Below are positions 15,171-22,262 of a DNA stretch of 24,244 nt, in pieces. The stretch comes from JBGLNJ01 sp964353405. GTDB lineage: Bacteria > Chloroflexota > Anaerolineae > Fen-1058. The position numbers and the translations under genes were made by a program. Every line of letters begins with the position of its first letter. The first letter of the stretch is position 1. The notes below the pieces were generated by a model, which saw only the letters and a list, made by a program, of their open reading frames with translations, had not been told where the DNA came from and did not search any database. The stretch is taken from NCBI GenBank assembly GCA_964353405.1, contig CAYGWJ010000362.1:1-24244 (forward strand). Reading direction: 5' to 3'.

Positions 15171-15605
15171 ATGGCTTCTCAAGATTCAACCAGCCAACCG
15201 ATCCAGCAAGTCGCGTTCAAGCGTCTCTGGTGGGTTGGGCCTCTTACGATTGTCGCCGCCATCATCGCCAACGTACTGATTCGACAGACCGCTGTTGCCG
15301 TGCTACAGCCTGATCCACGCTTCATGCCGCTCAGCCAGGCGGCGCCGATCGTGTTTACCTTGTTCGGCGTGCTCGGGGCGGTGATCGTGTTTGCGCTCGT
15401 CGGGCGATTTTCGCGCCGCCCGCTCCGGCTCTTTAGGCGCATTGCGCTTGTGACGCTGGTGGTCACGTTCGTGCCGGACATTTTGATGCTGGTCACCGGG
15501 TTCAATCCCGGCACGACGCTGGCGAATGTTATTGTCCTCATGCTGATGCACGTGGTCGCCTGGGCGATCAGCGTGTACATGCTCACCACGCTGGCACGGG
15601 CGTGA
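15171..15605 (+). CDS. DUF6069 family membrane protein
   Basis: A 144-residue protein with four predicted membrane helices at about residues 18-38, 56-78, 88-108 and 115-140. The motif LSQAAPIVFTLFGVLGAVIV with RPLRLFRRIALVTLVVTFVP and LMLMHVVAWAIS matches the DUF6069 pattern (AAPI..T..G...A..VF, then the MH-V-A helix). The family has no established function that I know. AAAGGAAAA precedes the ATG. It is single in orientation, between the flavodoxin-regulator chimera and the second flavodoxin relic, and shows no sign of decay. Confidence 0.8.
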   Translation: MASQDSTSQPIQQVAFKRLWWVGPLTIVAAIIANVLIRQTAVAVLQPDPRFMPLSQAAPIVFTLFGVLGAVIVFALVGRFSRRPLRLFRRIALVTLVVTFVPDILMLVTGFNPGTTLANVIVLMLMHVVAWAISVYMLTTLARA

Positions 15606-15758
15606 GCGCGCCAGATGAGAGGACAAGCAAGGCCAAGTCATCCCTGCAAGCCCTGACGCCCGAAGAATACCTGGCAAGTCGCCTGACCTTTCGAGGCGCG
15701 CGTCTTGCCTCTTGCCTTTTCCACGCGAAGCGTTCCGCCTTCCGCCTTCATCCTTTCG

Positions 15759-15798
15759 GGAGAAACTGCAATGTCGAACCAAATTCGTGTCACGTAAG
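15759..15798. repeat. Flavodoxin leader/start repeat, copy 2
   Basis: ggagaaactgcaATG followed by TCGAACCAAATTCGT. It matches copies at 14727 and 16555 over the leader and first five or six codons, then diverges at the ACGTAA stop. Confidence 0.8.
15771..15797 (+). pseudogene. Eight-codon flavodoxin start relic
   Basis: ATG TCG AAC CAA ATT CGT GTC ACG TAA encodes MSNQIRVT and stops. It matches MSNQILVAYA of the chimeric gene at 14739, then breaks off. It has the same GGAG ribosome-binding site as the other two copies. It could be the scar of a deleted flavodoxin gene between the DUF6069 and GyrI-like genes. Confidence 0.6.
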
Positions 15799-15901
15799 TA
15801 TCTTGCACGAGACCTTTGTGGCAGAGGCGCCGAGGCATCCAGTGTTTCTGCAGGAGGTTAGGTGATTCACCTTGCTCAATGAGACAAAAAAGGAGACTGC
15901 T

Positions 15902-16552
15902 ATGGAGAAGCTGGACCTGCGCAAACAATACAAGCACCTGTACCAGCCGTCCGCCAAACAAGTGTCGGTGGTGAAGGTGCCATCCTTCAAATTCGCTATG
16001 ATAGATGGCGCGATTGAACCCGGCCTCGCCCCGGGCGCCTCGCCGTCCTTTCAGCAAGCGGTGGAGGCGCTCTATGGCATCTCGTATACGCTCAAGTTCA
16101 TGTCCAAGTTGCGCCAAGTTGACCCGATAGATTACACCGTCATGGCATTGGAGGGGCTGTGGTGGATTGACGCTTCGCGCGGCGAGTTTGACATTCGCCA
16201 ACCCGGCAACTGGCTGTGGACGGTGATGATGATGCAGCCGGAGCACATCACCAAAAGAATGTTCCAGGACGCCCTGGCTCAGGTGCGCCAGAAAAAGCCC
16301 AACCCGGCGCTCGACCGACTGCGCTTGGAGACGTTCCGCGAAGGGCTGTGCGTCCAGATGATGCACTTGGGTCCCTATGCCGATGAACCTGCGACTGTTG
16401 ACAAGCTGCGCGCCTTTGCCGCCGAGAACGGCCTGCGTGATCTCGTGGGGCGTGGTGGCAAGCATCACGAAATCTATCTGGGCGATCCGCGCAAAGCTGC
16501 CCCGTCCAGGCTCAAGACGGTGCTTCGGCATCCGGTCGAGAAGGTAAAATAA
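15902..16552 (+). CDS. GyrI-like domain protein
   Basis: A 216-residue protein of the GyrI-like/SOUL small-molecule-binding fold, with no DNA-binding domain. Typical features are VVKVPSFKFAMIDGAIEPG near the start, a helix EALYGISYTLKFMSK, then DPIDYTVMALEGLWW and the C-terminal part QMMHLGPYADEPATVDKLRA, which matches the H-x-G-P-Y-x-x-E-x-x-T pattern. I chose ATG 15902 because AAAAGGAG lies seven bases upstream; a frame ten codons longer lacks such a signal. Stand-alone members are thought to bind or hydrolyse small hydrophobic or cyclopropane compounds, though the ligand here is unknown. It is followed 13 nt later by a flavodoxin gene, so the two are probably co-transcribed. Confidence 0.88.
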   Translation: MEKLDLRKQYKHLYQPSAKQVSVVKVPSFKFAMIDGAIEPGLAPGASPSFQQAVEALYGISYTLKFMSKLRQVDPIDYTVMALEGLWWIDASRGEFDIRQPGNWLWTVMMMQPEHITKRMFQDALAQVRQKKPNPALDRLRLETFREGLCVQMMHLGPYADEPATVDKLRAFAAENGLRDLVGRGGKHHEIYLGDPRKAAPSRLKTVLRHPVEKVK

Positions 16553-16554
16553 AC

Positions 16555-16600
16555 GGAGAAACTCGATGTCGAACAAAATCCTTGTTGCCTACGCCAGCCA
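16555..16600. repeat. Flavodoxin leader/start repeat, copy 3 (intact gene)
   Basis: ggagaaactcg followed by ATGTCGAACAAAATCC. Here the repeat leads into a full-length flavodoxin gene, so this is the likely parental form. Confidence 0.8.
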
Positions 16601-17123
16601 GGCCGGTTCCACCGCTGGCGTGGCAAAAGCCATCGGCCAAACCCTGACCGAAAGCGGCGCGCCGGTCGAGGTGCGCCGCATGCAAGACGTACAAGACCTC
16701 GCACCCTACCGGGCAGTGGTGGCCGGCAGCGCCATTCACGGGAGACAATGGCTGCCGGAGGCCATGCAATTCATGCAGGTTCATCAGGCGGCATTGGCGC
16801 ACAAGCCCTTCGCCGCATTTTTGGTGTGTATGACGCTGGCCATGCCCGGCGCCGACAAATACCGCCAGCACGTGGCGGGCTTTTTACAGCCGGTGCGCGC
16901 GCTGGTCAAGCCGGTGAGCGAGGGCCTCTTTGCCGGGGCGCTGGATATTGGTAAGGTGCCGTCGTTTGGCGATAGGCTGAAATTTCGCTTGAGCGTCATC
17001 TTGGGCGTTTGGTCGGAGGGCGATCACCGGGATTGGAACGCCATTCGCGCCTGGGCCGAGAGCCTCCGTCCGCTGCTGCTCCGGCAGATTGTATGGGAAA
17101 GGGATGACGCTGAAAGGAGATGA
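16566..17123 (+). CDS. Flavodoxin-domain protein 1 (HemG-like)
   Basis: A 185-residue flavodoxin-domain protein (Flavodoxin_5/HemG-like), expected to bind FMN in the cytosol. The phosphate loop is SQAGSTAGVA at residues 11-20. The second FMN loop follows in VVAGSAIHGRQWLPEAMQFM, resembling protoporphyrinogen dehydrogenase HemG. The conserved C-terminal segment is DWNAIRAWAESLRP. GGAG precedes the ATG. It lies 13 nt after the GyrI-like gene and just before a second flavodoxin gene, so all three probably form one operon. Whether it acts in haem synthesis or as a general electron carrier cannot be told from sequence alone. Confidence 0.88.
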   Translation: MSNKILVAYASQAGSTAGVAKAIGQTLTESGAPVEVRRMQDVQDLAPYRAVVAGSAIHGRQWLPEAMQFMQVHQAALAHKPFAAFLVCMTLAMPGADKYRQHVAGFLQPVRALVKPVSEGLFAGALDIGKVPSFGDRLKFRLSVILGVWSEGDHRDWNAIRAWAESLRPLLLRQIVWERDDAERR

Positions 17124-17125
17124 CC

Positions 17126-17659
17126 ATGTCAGCTTCAGTTCTTGTAGCTTATGCAACCCGTTACGGCTCCACACAAGAAGTGGCCGATGCCATCGCGGCG
17201 ACGCTGCGCGAACGAGGGCTGGAGGTGGACCTTCAACCCGCGCGAGCCGTGCAGTCCCTCGCCGGGTATCGGGCGGTGGTGCTGGGGGCGCCACTCTACA
17301 TGTTCCACTGGCACAAGGACGCGCTCCGTTTCCTCTCGCAGCACCGTCAAGCCCTCACGAAGCGGCCGCCCGAAGGTATTCGGGTGGCAATTTTCGCCCT
17401 TGGCCCATTGAATGATGTTGAGAAGGAGTGGCAGGAGGTGCGCGCACAGCTCGACAAAGAGATGGGCAAGTTCCCCTGGCTTACGCCTGTTGCTGTTGAA
17501 ATATTTGGCGGCAAGTTCGACCCGGCGAATCTGCGCTTCCCCTGGAATCTCCTGCCGGCCCTCAAACAGATGCCAGCCAGCGACATACGGGACTGGACGG
17601 CCATCCGCGCCTGGGCAGGCACCCTGGCCGTAAAGATTCAGCCCGCTTTATCGCAATAA
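17126..17659 (+). CDS. Flavodoxin-domain protein 2
   Basis: A 177-residue paralogue of the preceding protein. The FMN loops are ATRYGSTQEVADAI (residues 8-21) and VVLGAPLYMFHWHKDALRFL. The C-terminal block DIRDWTAIRAWAGTLA also matches its neighbour. The ATG at 17126 has AAAGGAG six bases upstream; the ATG at 17120, overlapping the previous stop region, is less likely. The product is probably a menaquinone-dependent protoporphyrinogen-dehydrogenase-like or related FMN protein. Two different flavodoxins in tandem may form alternative electron carriers or a heterodimer, which is inference. The gene converges on the CYTH gene, with only 16 nt between stops. Confidence 0.88.
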   Translation: MSASVLVAYATRYGSTQEVADAIAATLRERGLEVDLQPARAVQSLAGYRAVVLGAPLYMFHWHKDALRFLSQHRQALTKRPPEGIRVAIFALGPLNDVEKEWQEVRAQLDKEMGKFPWLTPVAVEIFGGKFDPANLRFPWNLLPALKQMPASDIRDWTAIRAWAGTLAVKIQPALSQ

Positions 17660-17675
17660 CGGCAAAGATGCCAGG

Positions 17676-18194
17676 TTACGCCCTGCGCTGGTCAAGCAGG
17701 TCAATGTAAGCCACGTCCACCAGGTTCGAGTCGGCTATCCCCAGTCTTGCCATGAGTTCTATTGCCGTGGCAAATCCCTGCGGCTCGCTTTGACCGGCGG
17801 CCAGCACGACCTCCAATTCCATAAAGGTGCCCAGCCCCTCGACCGTGTCCAGGTGGATTCGGGTGTTTCCCACCATGTATAGCAAGCGTTGCTTGCGGAC
17901 GACTCCCCGTATGCCCCAGGCAGCGGCCAGCACCGTTTTCAGAGTGTCCGGCTCGGTGGTCGTCGAGATAAAGTAGTCCGAACGTTTAGGCCCTGAGGCA
18001 TTGTCACGCGCATAGTAGATGAGCTCGCCGTGATCGGGGGCGAGAACTCGCAGTTTGAGCCTTCCGCCGGGCGTGTTGAAGAAGGTATCCTCTTGCTCAA
18101 GCGTCACGCCGGGTGTATCGCAGAGCGCCTCGACCCGTCTTGCGAGTCCGTCAAAATCCATGACCCTGGCTTTGATTTCGATATTGGTTGCCAT
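17676..18194 (-). CDS. CYTH domain protein (class IV cyclase / triphosphatase-like)
   Basis: A 172-residue CYTH-fold protein, which binds triphosphorylated substrates inside an eight-strand tunnel with divalent metals. Seen here are the N-terminal NIEIKAR (E6, K8 of the E-x-E-x-K signature), LKLRVL, the basic segment RKQRLLYMVGNTRIHLD, and TVEGLGTFMELEVVL, which carries the C-terminal metal-binding E-x-E. The length is normal for class IV adenylate cyclases and for thiamine-triphosphatase-like members. Sequence alone does not separate cyclase from triphosphatase. The ATG at 18194 has AGGAG a few bases upstream; a nine-codon longer frame does not. Monocistronic, facing the flavodoxin genes. 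Confidence 0.88.
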   Translation of the reverse strand: MATNIEIKARVMDFDGLARRVEALCDTPGVTLEQEDTFFNTPGGRLKLRVLAPDHGELIYYARDNASGPKRSDYFISTTTEPDTLKTVLAAAWGIRGVVRKQRLLYMVGNTRIHLDTVEGLGTFMELEVVLAAGQSEPQGFATAIELMARLGIADSNLVDVAYIDLLDQRRA

Positions 18195-18291
18195 GATCGG
18201 TCTCCTACGCTTGCGCGTCATCCAGACTTATGTCTGGTAAGCTTGCCAGACTCGATCAGCTGCTCCGCATGGCAGCGATGGTCTTGCTCCG

Positions 18292-18366
18292 TTAAGCGTG
18301 AATCCACTCTTCGAGCTTGCCCTCGCGGGCATATTGTTGCGCTGTGCGGACATCGAACTTGATCAT
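18292..18366 (-). pseudogene. Short 5' relic of a conserved hypothetical gene
   Basis: The minus strand encodes MIKFDVRTAQQYAREGKLEE followed by WIHA and a stop. The 'AREGKLEEWIHAY/F' pattern resembles the start of small conserved hypothetical proteins I have seen in related bacteria, which are longer. After the TAA no further similarity is visible. It may be a real 24-residue ORF, a relic, or chance. Confidence 0.3.
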
Positions 18367-18382
18367 GCGGCTTACCGACTTG

Positions 18383-19204
18383 CTATGTGACGGGTGTGGC
18401 GCTCGATGGGCTGAGCGCTTCACCCTTGATCACGGTGACTGCCTTGCCTCTCAGGTGCACGGTCTCTCCATCTAACCGGCATCCAACCAGGCCTGATCTT
18501 TTTGATGCCTGAAATCCGATCAAGTCAGATTTGCCCAGTTTCTCTGCCCAATAGGGAGCCAGGTAGCAATGCGCCGAGCCGGTCACTGGGTCTTCATTAA
18601 TGCCAATCGCCGGCGCAAAGAACCTGGACACAAAATCATAGTCCCTGTGGGTCGACCGGCAGGTCACCATGGCCGTGCGAGCATCCGTGTTGGACAAGGC
18701 GGACAAGTCAGGCTGTAGGTTGACCACAGCTTCCTCGGCTTGTACTTCAATCAAGTACGAGTTGCCCTTGGGCGATTCACGGCGGCCCGTAAAGCATGGC
18801 GATACACCCAGCGCGCGATTGATGTCGGGTTGTGCTTCTACTTCTCTCACTCGTCTGGCTGGAAAATCCATTTCAATCCAGTCGTGGATTCTGCGCGCAA
18901 CCAACAAACCGCTCGGGGTGTGGAATCTGGCTTCCTCGCCAGGCGGCAGGATCGCTTGTTCCCACAGGATATGCGCCGTCGCCAAAGTTGCGTGACCGCA
19001 CAAGGAGACTTCAGTCTTGGGCGTAAACCATCTCAGCCCAAATTCTTCTGCTTGCCGGATCACAAAGGCAGTCTCGGACAGGTTCATCTCCATCGCCATA
19101 GCCTGCATCCAGCTATCGGCGAGGGGATGGTCCAGAAGGCACACACCGGCTGGATTCCCCTTGAAGGGCGTTTCGGAAAATGCATCCACCTGGTAGATTC
19201 TCAT
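18383..19204 (-). CDS. PhzF family isomerase/epimerase-like protein
   Basis: A 273-residue PhzF-family protein with the usual two-lobed diaminopimelate-epimerase-like fold. Seen are MRIYQVDAFSETPFKGNPAG (GNPAGV at 16-21), the catalytic glutamate E44 in LSETAF, CGHATLATAH at 69-78, and NEDPVTGSAHCYLAPYW in the second lobe. The family catalyses isomerisation of small acids, as in phenazine synthesis, but most members have unknown substrates and no phenazine genes are nearby. GAGGAG lies seven bases upstream of the ATG at 19204; a 32-codon upstream extension reads as non-family sequence. It is full length. Confidence 0.92.
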   Translation of the reverse strand: MRIYQVDAFSETPFKGNPAGVCLLDHPLADSWMQAMAMEMNLSETAFVIRQAEEFGLRWFTPKTEVSLCGHATLATAHILWEQAILPPGEEARFHTPSGLLVARRIHDWIEMDFPARRVREVEAQPDINRALGVSPCFTGRRESPKGNSYLIEVQAEEAVVNLQPDLSALSNTDARTAMVTCRSTHRDYDFVSRFFAPAIGINEDPVTGSAHCYLAPYWAEKLGKSDLIGFQASKRSGLVGCRLDGETVHLRGKAVTVIKGEALSPSSATPVT

Positions 19205-19305
19205 CTCGCCGCTCCTCTGCATTTGCAGTTTGGCCTGGCGCGGGGGCGCACCGCTGCCGGTGTTCTGGTCCTTGCCGTGTTGTGCGTCGAGGTTGTCCAC
19301 GGGGA

Positions 19306-19815
19306 CTAGCCCACACTGCGAAACTCGGGCAAGTAGTAGACCGTCCCGGTCCGCCCGGCCAGAGCGCCGGCCCGCAGTTGAAAGACCATGAAACAGCCCG
19401 GAGGCGGGTTGAACTTGCAGCTCAGGCCATAGCGGCTGGCATCCTGAAAACCAAAACGGGAATAATACGCCGGATCACCTTCGATCACCACAATCTCGTG
19501 TCCCTGCCGGCGCAAACGATCCAGACCGGCTCGGATCATGCTCGAGCCGATCCCTTGTCTCTGCCGGTCGGGCCGCACCGCCACCGGGCCCATGCCCAAC
19601 GCCTGGAACTCGCCTCGCTCCGAACGGATGGTGACGGGCGAGAACAAAACATGGCCGACGATTTCATCGTCATCCACCGCCACCAGCGAGAGCGTGATCC
19701 CACCACTCGTTCGGATCTGATCCACCAGGTCCGCTTCCGCCTCACGCCCAAACGCAGCGCGCTCGACGGCGTGAAGGGTCTCTACGTCGTGTGTTTGTTC
19801 AGGGCGGAAAACCAT
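19306..19815 (-). CDS. GNAT family N-acetyltransferase
   Basis: A 169-residue GNAT acetyltransferase, transferring acetyl from acetyl-CoA to an unknown amine. The acetyl-CoA pyrophosphate loop is RQRQGIGSSMI (about 84-94), preceded by the strand MGPVAVRPD. The segment VVIEGDPAYYSRFGFQDASR matches the predicted acetyltransferase subgroup with 'GDPxYYxRFGF'. The N terminus (FRPEQTHDVETLHAVERAAF) looks complete. The ATG at 19815 lies inside a TMEM175 gene fragment read in another frame and has no clear ribosome-binding site, so this gene may have lost its own promoter and now depend on the upstream leader. Confidence 0.9.
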   Translation of the reverse strand: MVFRPEQTHDVETLHAVERAAFGREAEADLVDQIRTSGGITLSLVAVDDDEIVGHVLFSPVTIRSERGEFQALGMGPVAVRPDRQRQGIGSSMIRAGLDRLRRQGHEIVVIEGDPAYYSRFGFQDASRYGLSCKFNPPPGCFMVFQLRAGALAGRTGTVYYLPEFRSVG

Positions 19816-19895
19816 GCTGTCAATCCCAGCACCATGATGGTGATGAGGATGGCAATCACCCCATCGCTAAACGCTTCCATTCGTCCCTTGCTCAT
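19782..19895 (-). pseudogene. TMEM175-family (DUF1211) gene start fragment
   Basis: From ATG 19895, preceded by AGAGG, the minus strand reads MSKGRMEAFSDGVIAILITI followed by MVLGLTA. That is the strongly conserved first helix of bacterial TMEM175 potassium channels (the FSDGV-x-A-I-x-x-T motif). After LTA the frame runs into the start of the acetyltransferase gene in a different frame and stops at 19782. Only the first 27 or so residues of a channel of about 200 remain. A deletion has joined the promoter and start of the channel gene to the acetyltransferase. Confidence 0.75.
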
Positions 19896-19954
19896 TTTGG
19901 ACCTCTATAGGACTGTAACGTACTAAGAGTGCCCTACGACCTCGTAGTGGACGA

Positions 19955-19988
19955 CCGTAGGAAAGTGAGTCACCTCACCTTCCTACGG
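19955..19988. repeat. 15-bp-stem inverted repeat upstream of TMEM175/GNAT
   Basis: Arms 19955-19969 (ccgtaggaaagtgag) and 19974-19988 (ctcaccttcctacgg) pair except for one base, with a tcac loop. A smaller palindrome, ctacga-cc-tcgtag, lies at 19934-19947. There is no T tract after either arm, so it is not a plain terminator. It may be an operator, a dispersed repeat, or a tail element of the plus-strand genes. Confidence 0.65.
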
Positions 19989-20345
19989 ATCCATAGCGAT
20001 AATGCGGCGCAGCTTGGCGCGCGTCATTCCGTGCGTAAAAGTATACCATACGGCGAAGTTCGCGCTTTTGTCGCCGGGTACATTGCATAGACAGGCACAA
20101 TCAGATCGCGCCGTCCGGCTTGGCGTACCGCCGTAGGCGTCCATCTTGCGCCGCTTTTCCGTCCGCCCACCCGCCCAACGCCGCTTCCTGCGCCATGGCC
20201 TTGCCGCCAGGGCATCCTTGAGCACGGGCTTGCTTTAGAGCATCTTTGTGTTATCCTAATCGCGCGGCCAAGTTCATGATGGCGCGCTCGACGCCCGGCT
20301 CGGTTTCCTTTCGCGTGATTCCAGCGGGTAACGTTGATACAGAAG
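19989..20345. other. Region without a recognisable gene
   Basis: Several open frames cross this stretch on both strands but none resembles a family I know. Composition and frame pattern suggest decayed sequence rather than a functional gene. Confidence 0.4.
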
Positions 20346-20366
20346 CGCAATATGCGAGGTGATGCC

Positions 20367-20915
20367 ATGCTCATGCTGCTCGTTTTCATCCTCGGGTCGG
20401 CCGTCATCATCTATGTGTCGAGGGCTTGCCTGCGCGCTCCACGCTCGCACGGCTTTTACCGTTTCTTTGCCTGGGAGACGATCCTGACGCTGACCGTGTT
20501 GAATCTTGACCATTGGTTCACCAATCCCTTCGCCTGGTACCAGCTTGTCTCATGGTTCCTGCTGATCGGCTCGCTGTTCCTGGTCATCCACGGCGTGCGC
20601 CTGCTCGAGCAAATGGGAAAACAGAACACGCAGCGCGACGACGGCCCGATGCTCGACTTCGAAAAGACGACGGTCATCGTCACAGCAGGCGCGTACCGGT
20701 ACATCCGTCACCCGCTGTATAGCTCGCTGTTGTTCCTGGCGTGGGGTGTGGCCTTCAAGGCTTTGTCCTGGCCTAACATTGTGCTGGCGGTGAGCGCCAC
20801 AGCGTTCCTGGTCGCAACGGCCAGAGCCGAGGAAGCCGAGGACATCCGCTTCTTTGGCCCGGCTTATCAAGAGTATATGCGGAGAACCAGGATGTTTGTC
20901 CCGTTCCTGTTTTGA
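20367..20915 (+). CDS. ICMT/PEMT-like membrane methyltransferase
   Basis: A 182-residue integral membrane protein of the isoprenylcysteine methyltransferase-like/PEMT family, with helices near residues 1-17, 35-50, 55-75 and 115-150. Conserved features are GAYRYIRHPLYSSLLFLAWG (the RHPxY motif binding S-adenosylmethionine) and the C-terminal ARAEEAEDIRFFGPAYQEYM with MFVPF. Such bacterial proteins methylate lipids or unknown small molecules. GAGGTG lies five bases upstream of the ATG at 20367; ATGs at 20334 and 20352 lack a good site. It is full length and stands alone, followed by two foldback repeats. Confidence 0.85.
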   Translation: MLMLLVFILGSAVIIYVSRACLRAPRSHGFYRFFAWETILTLTVLNLDHWFTNPFAWYQLVSWFLLIGSLFLVIHGVRLLEQMGKQNTQRDDGPMLDFEKTTVIVTAGAYRYIRHPLYSSLLFLAWGVAFKALSWPNIVLAVSATAFLVATARAEEAEDIRFFGPAYQEYMRRTRMFVPFLF

Positions 20916-20944
20916 GCAACTACTCTGCCATGGCCATGGCCTTG

Positions 20945-21021
20945 GTCATTGCGAGGAGCGTTCTTTGCGACGAAGCAATCCCCACACTGGAGATTGCTTC
21001 GCAAAAAGCGCTCGCAATGAC
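20945..21021. repeat. Foldback repeat unit 1 (GTCATTGCGAGG type)
   Basis: A long imperfect inverted repeat: gtcattgcgaggagcg and gcgacgaagcaatc on the left, agattgcttcgcaaaaagc and gctcgcaatgac on the right. This type of palindromic intergenic repeat is widespread in several phyla. It probably folds into a hairpin in RNA; no gene is inside. Confidence 0.8.
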
Positions 21022-21034
21022 AGTGAGTTTCTGA

Positions 21035-21111
21035 GTAGGAGCGTTCTTGGCGACGAAGCAATCTCCAATTCGTGACAAGGAGATTGCTTCGCGAAAAACG
21101 CTCGCAATGAC
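21035..21111. repeat. Foldback repeat unit 2
   Basis: A second copy of the same foldback unit, 13 nt after the first and in the same orientation: ggagcgttcttggcgacgaa on the left, gagattgcttcgcg and cgctcgcaatgac on the right. The two units together fill most of the space between the ICMT-like gene and the glycosylase gene. Confidence 0.8.
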
Positions 21112-21176
21112 GATGCTGTAGGTGGGTGGCCTGAGCAGTTACTGTTCTGAGGAGATATCCATGGTGAGTGAAAATC

Positions 21177-22026
21177 ATGCCAGAACTGCCTGACCTGGAA
21201 ATCATCCGCGAGTTTCTGTCGCCGCGCCTTGTGGGCGTAAGCATCACCTCAGTCGAGGTGCGACGGCCATTGGTCGTGCGTAACTTGCTGGGCGGCGAGG
21301 TGGCCGATCACCTGGTGGGACACCGCTTCGTGTCAGTCGGGCGGCGTGGCAAGTTCCTGCTGCTGGAGTTGGATAGCGGCGCGATACTTGTCATCAACCC
21401 CATGCTGGCTGGTCGCATCCGCTACGGCGAGCCACTCCCACGCCCGCGTGTGCGCGATGCTCTGGTGCTCGGTCTGGCCGATGGCCGCGAGCTGCGGTAT
21501 CATGACGCCGCCGACATGGGTAAAGTCTATCTGACCCGCGACACCGACCAGGTGCCGGCGTTCGCCGGTCAGGGGCCAGAGGCGACTGATCCAACGCTCA
21601 CCTTCGACGCTTTCCGCGAGCGATTGAGACCGTATCGAGGCGAAGTCAAAGGGGTACTGACCAACCAGTCTTTTGTCGCGGGCATCGGCGTTGTACCCAA
21701 CGCGCAATGCCTATGCCGATGAGATCCTCTGGTCGGCTCGCCTGTACCCGTTCCGTCGCCGCTCTGATCTGAGTGACATGGAAATTGCTCAACTCCATGC
21801 GGCGATGCGATCGGTGCTGAGCAAGGCGATTGCGACGCTGCGCGAGCGGGTGGGTGAAGCGATTGACGTCGAGGTGCGCGACTTGCTCGCAGTGCATGGC
21901 AAGGCTGGCCAGCCCTGCCCGCGCTGCGGCAGTCCCATCAGCCAAGTGAAACGTCAGCGTATCGCGACCCATTTCTGTCGCACTTGCCAGCCAGGCTTGA
22001 TGGTCAACCGCCAACGTCGCTTGTAG
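21177..22026 (+). pseudogene. Fpg/Nei DNA glycosylase, frameshifted
   Basis: A base-excision repair glycosylase gene split by a frameshift. Part one begins MPELPDLEIIREFL, with the catalytic P2-E3, and contains GRRGKFLLLEL and LTNQSFVAGIG, then changes to VVPNAQCLCR and stops at 21722. The expected continuation, NAYADEILW, lies in another frame from 21706 and runs to the zinc finger (CPRC near 21938, CRTC near 21980) and a stop at 22024-22026. A 16-nt insertion at 21690-21705 accounts for the shift; removing it gives a normal 277-residue protein. As read, the enzyme lacks its H2TH and zinc-finger parts and should not bind DNA properly. A ten-codon upstream ORF at 21161-21193 overlaps the start. 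A sequencing error is less likely than a real insertion, because 16 nt are added. Confidence 0.9.
21690..21705. other. 16-nt insertion breaking the glycosylase gene
   Basis: Between GGC ATC GGC (GIG) and AAT GCC TAT GCC (NAYA) the bases gttgtacccaacgcgc are present. Family members have GIGNAYADEIL here. The inserted bases end in aacgcgc, similar to the following aatgcc, so a slipped or templated duplication is possible. Confidence 0.75.
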
Positions 22027-22198
22027 GTGTTGATGCGCATCCTGCCGGTCGCCTTGCGCTTCGCCGTTGCGCCTGCCAGTGAAATGGTCCGGTGTACGAT
22101 TCAACCTTTCACGAGGCGTGGACGCTCCTCGGGCAATCCGCGCCGAGCGCACAAGTGAGCTCAAGACTCGAGCACGCATCACAACCGCAAGAATCGGG

Positions 22199-22226
22199 TG
22201 GTTCTGATAGAAAAAACGCATATAAT
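22199..22226 (+). promoter_or_regulatory. Promoter of the Ada-like gene
   Basis: A perfect -10 TATAAT at 22221-22226 with a weak -35 TGGTTC at 22199-22204, spaced 16 nt. The ATG follows at 22263 after GGAGG. A weak -35 box would fit an activator-dependent (self-regulated Ada) promoter, but I see no clear operator. Confidence 0.5.
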
Positions 22227-22262
22227 CTTCGTTTGATACACAATTACGGAGGGAACCATTCG

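Larger units (their letters stand above)
15606..15901. other. Spacer holding a flavodoxin relic
   Basis: Apart from the eight-codon flavodoxin relic at 15771-15797, nothing recognisable is present. The stretch 15680-15750 is rich in cttgcc and ttccgcc motifs like those in the 14455-14726 spacer. Confidence 0.5.

Noticed and set aside
15638..16576. A 312-codon minus-strand open frame
   Set aside because: It is antisense to the GyrI-like gene, which has clear family motifs and a ribosome-binding site; the frame shows no family similarity.
20024..20410. A 128-codon minus-strand open frame
   Set aside because: No recognisable motif or ribosome-binding site, and it overlaps the start of the ICMT-like gene.
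21161..21193. Ten-codon ORF with GAGGAG before it, as a regulatory leader peptide
   Set aside because: Its sequence has no run of regulatory codons and no attenuator hairpin; it may just be the remains of an earlier start, so I only mention it with the glycosylase.
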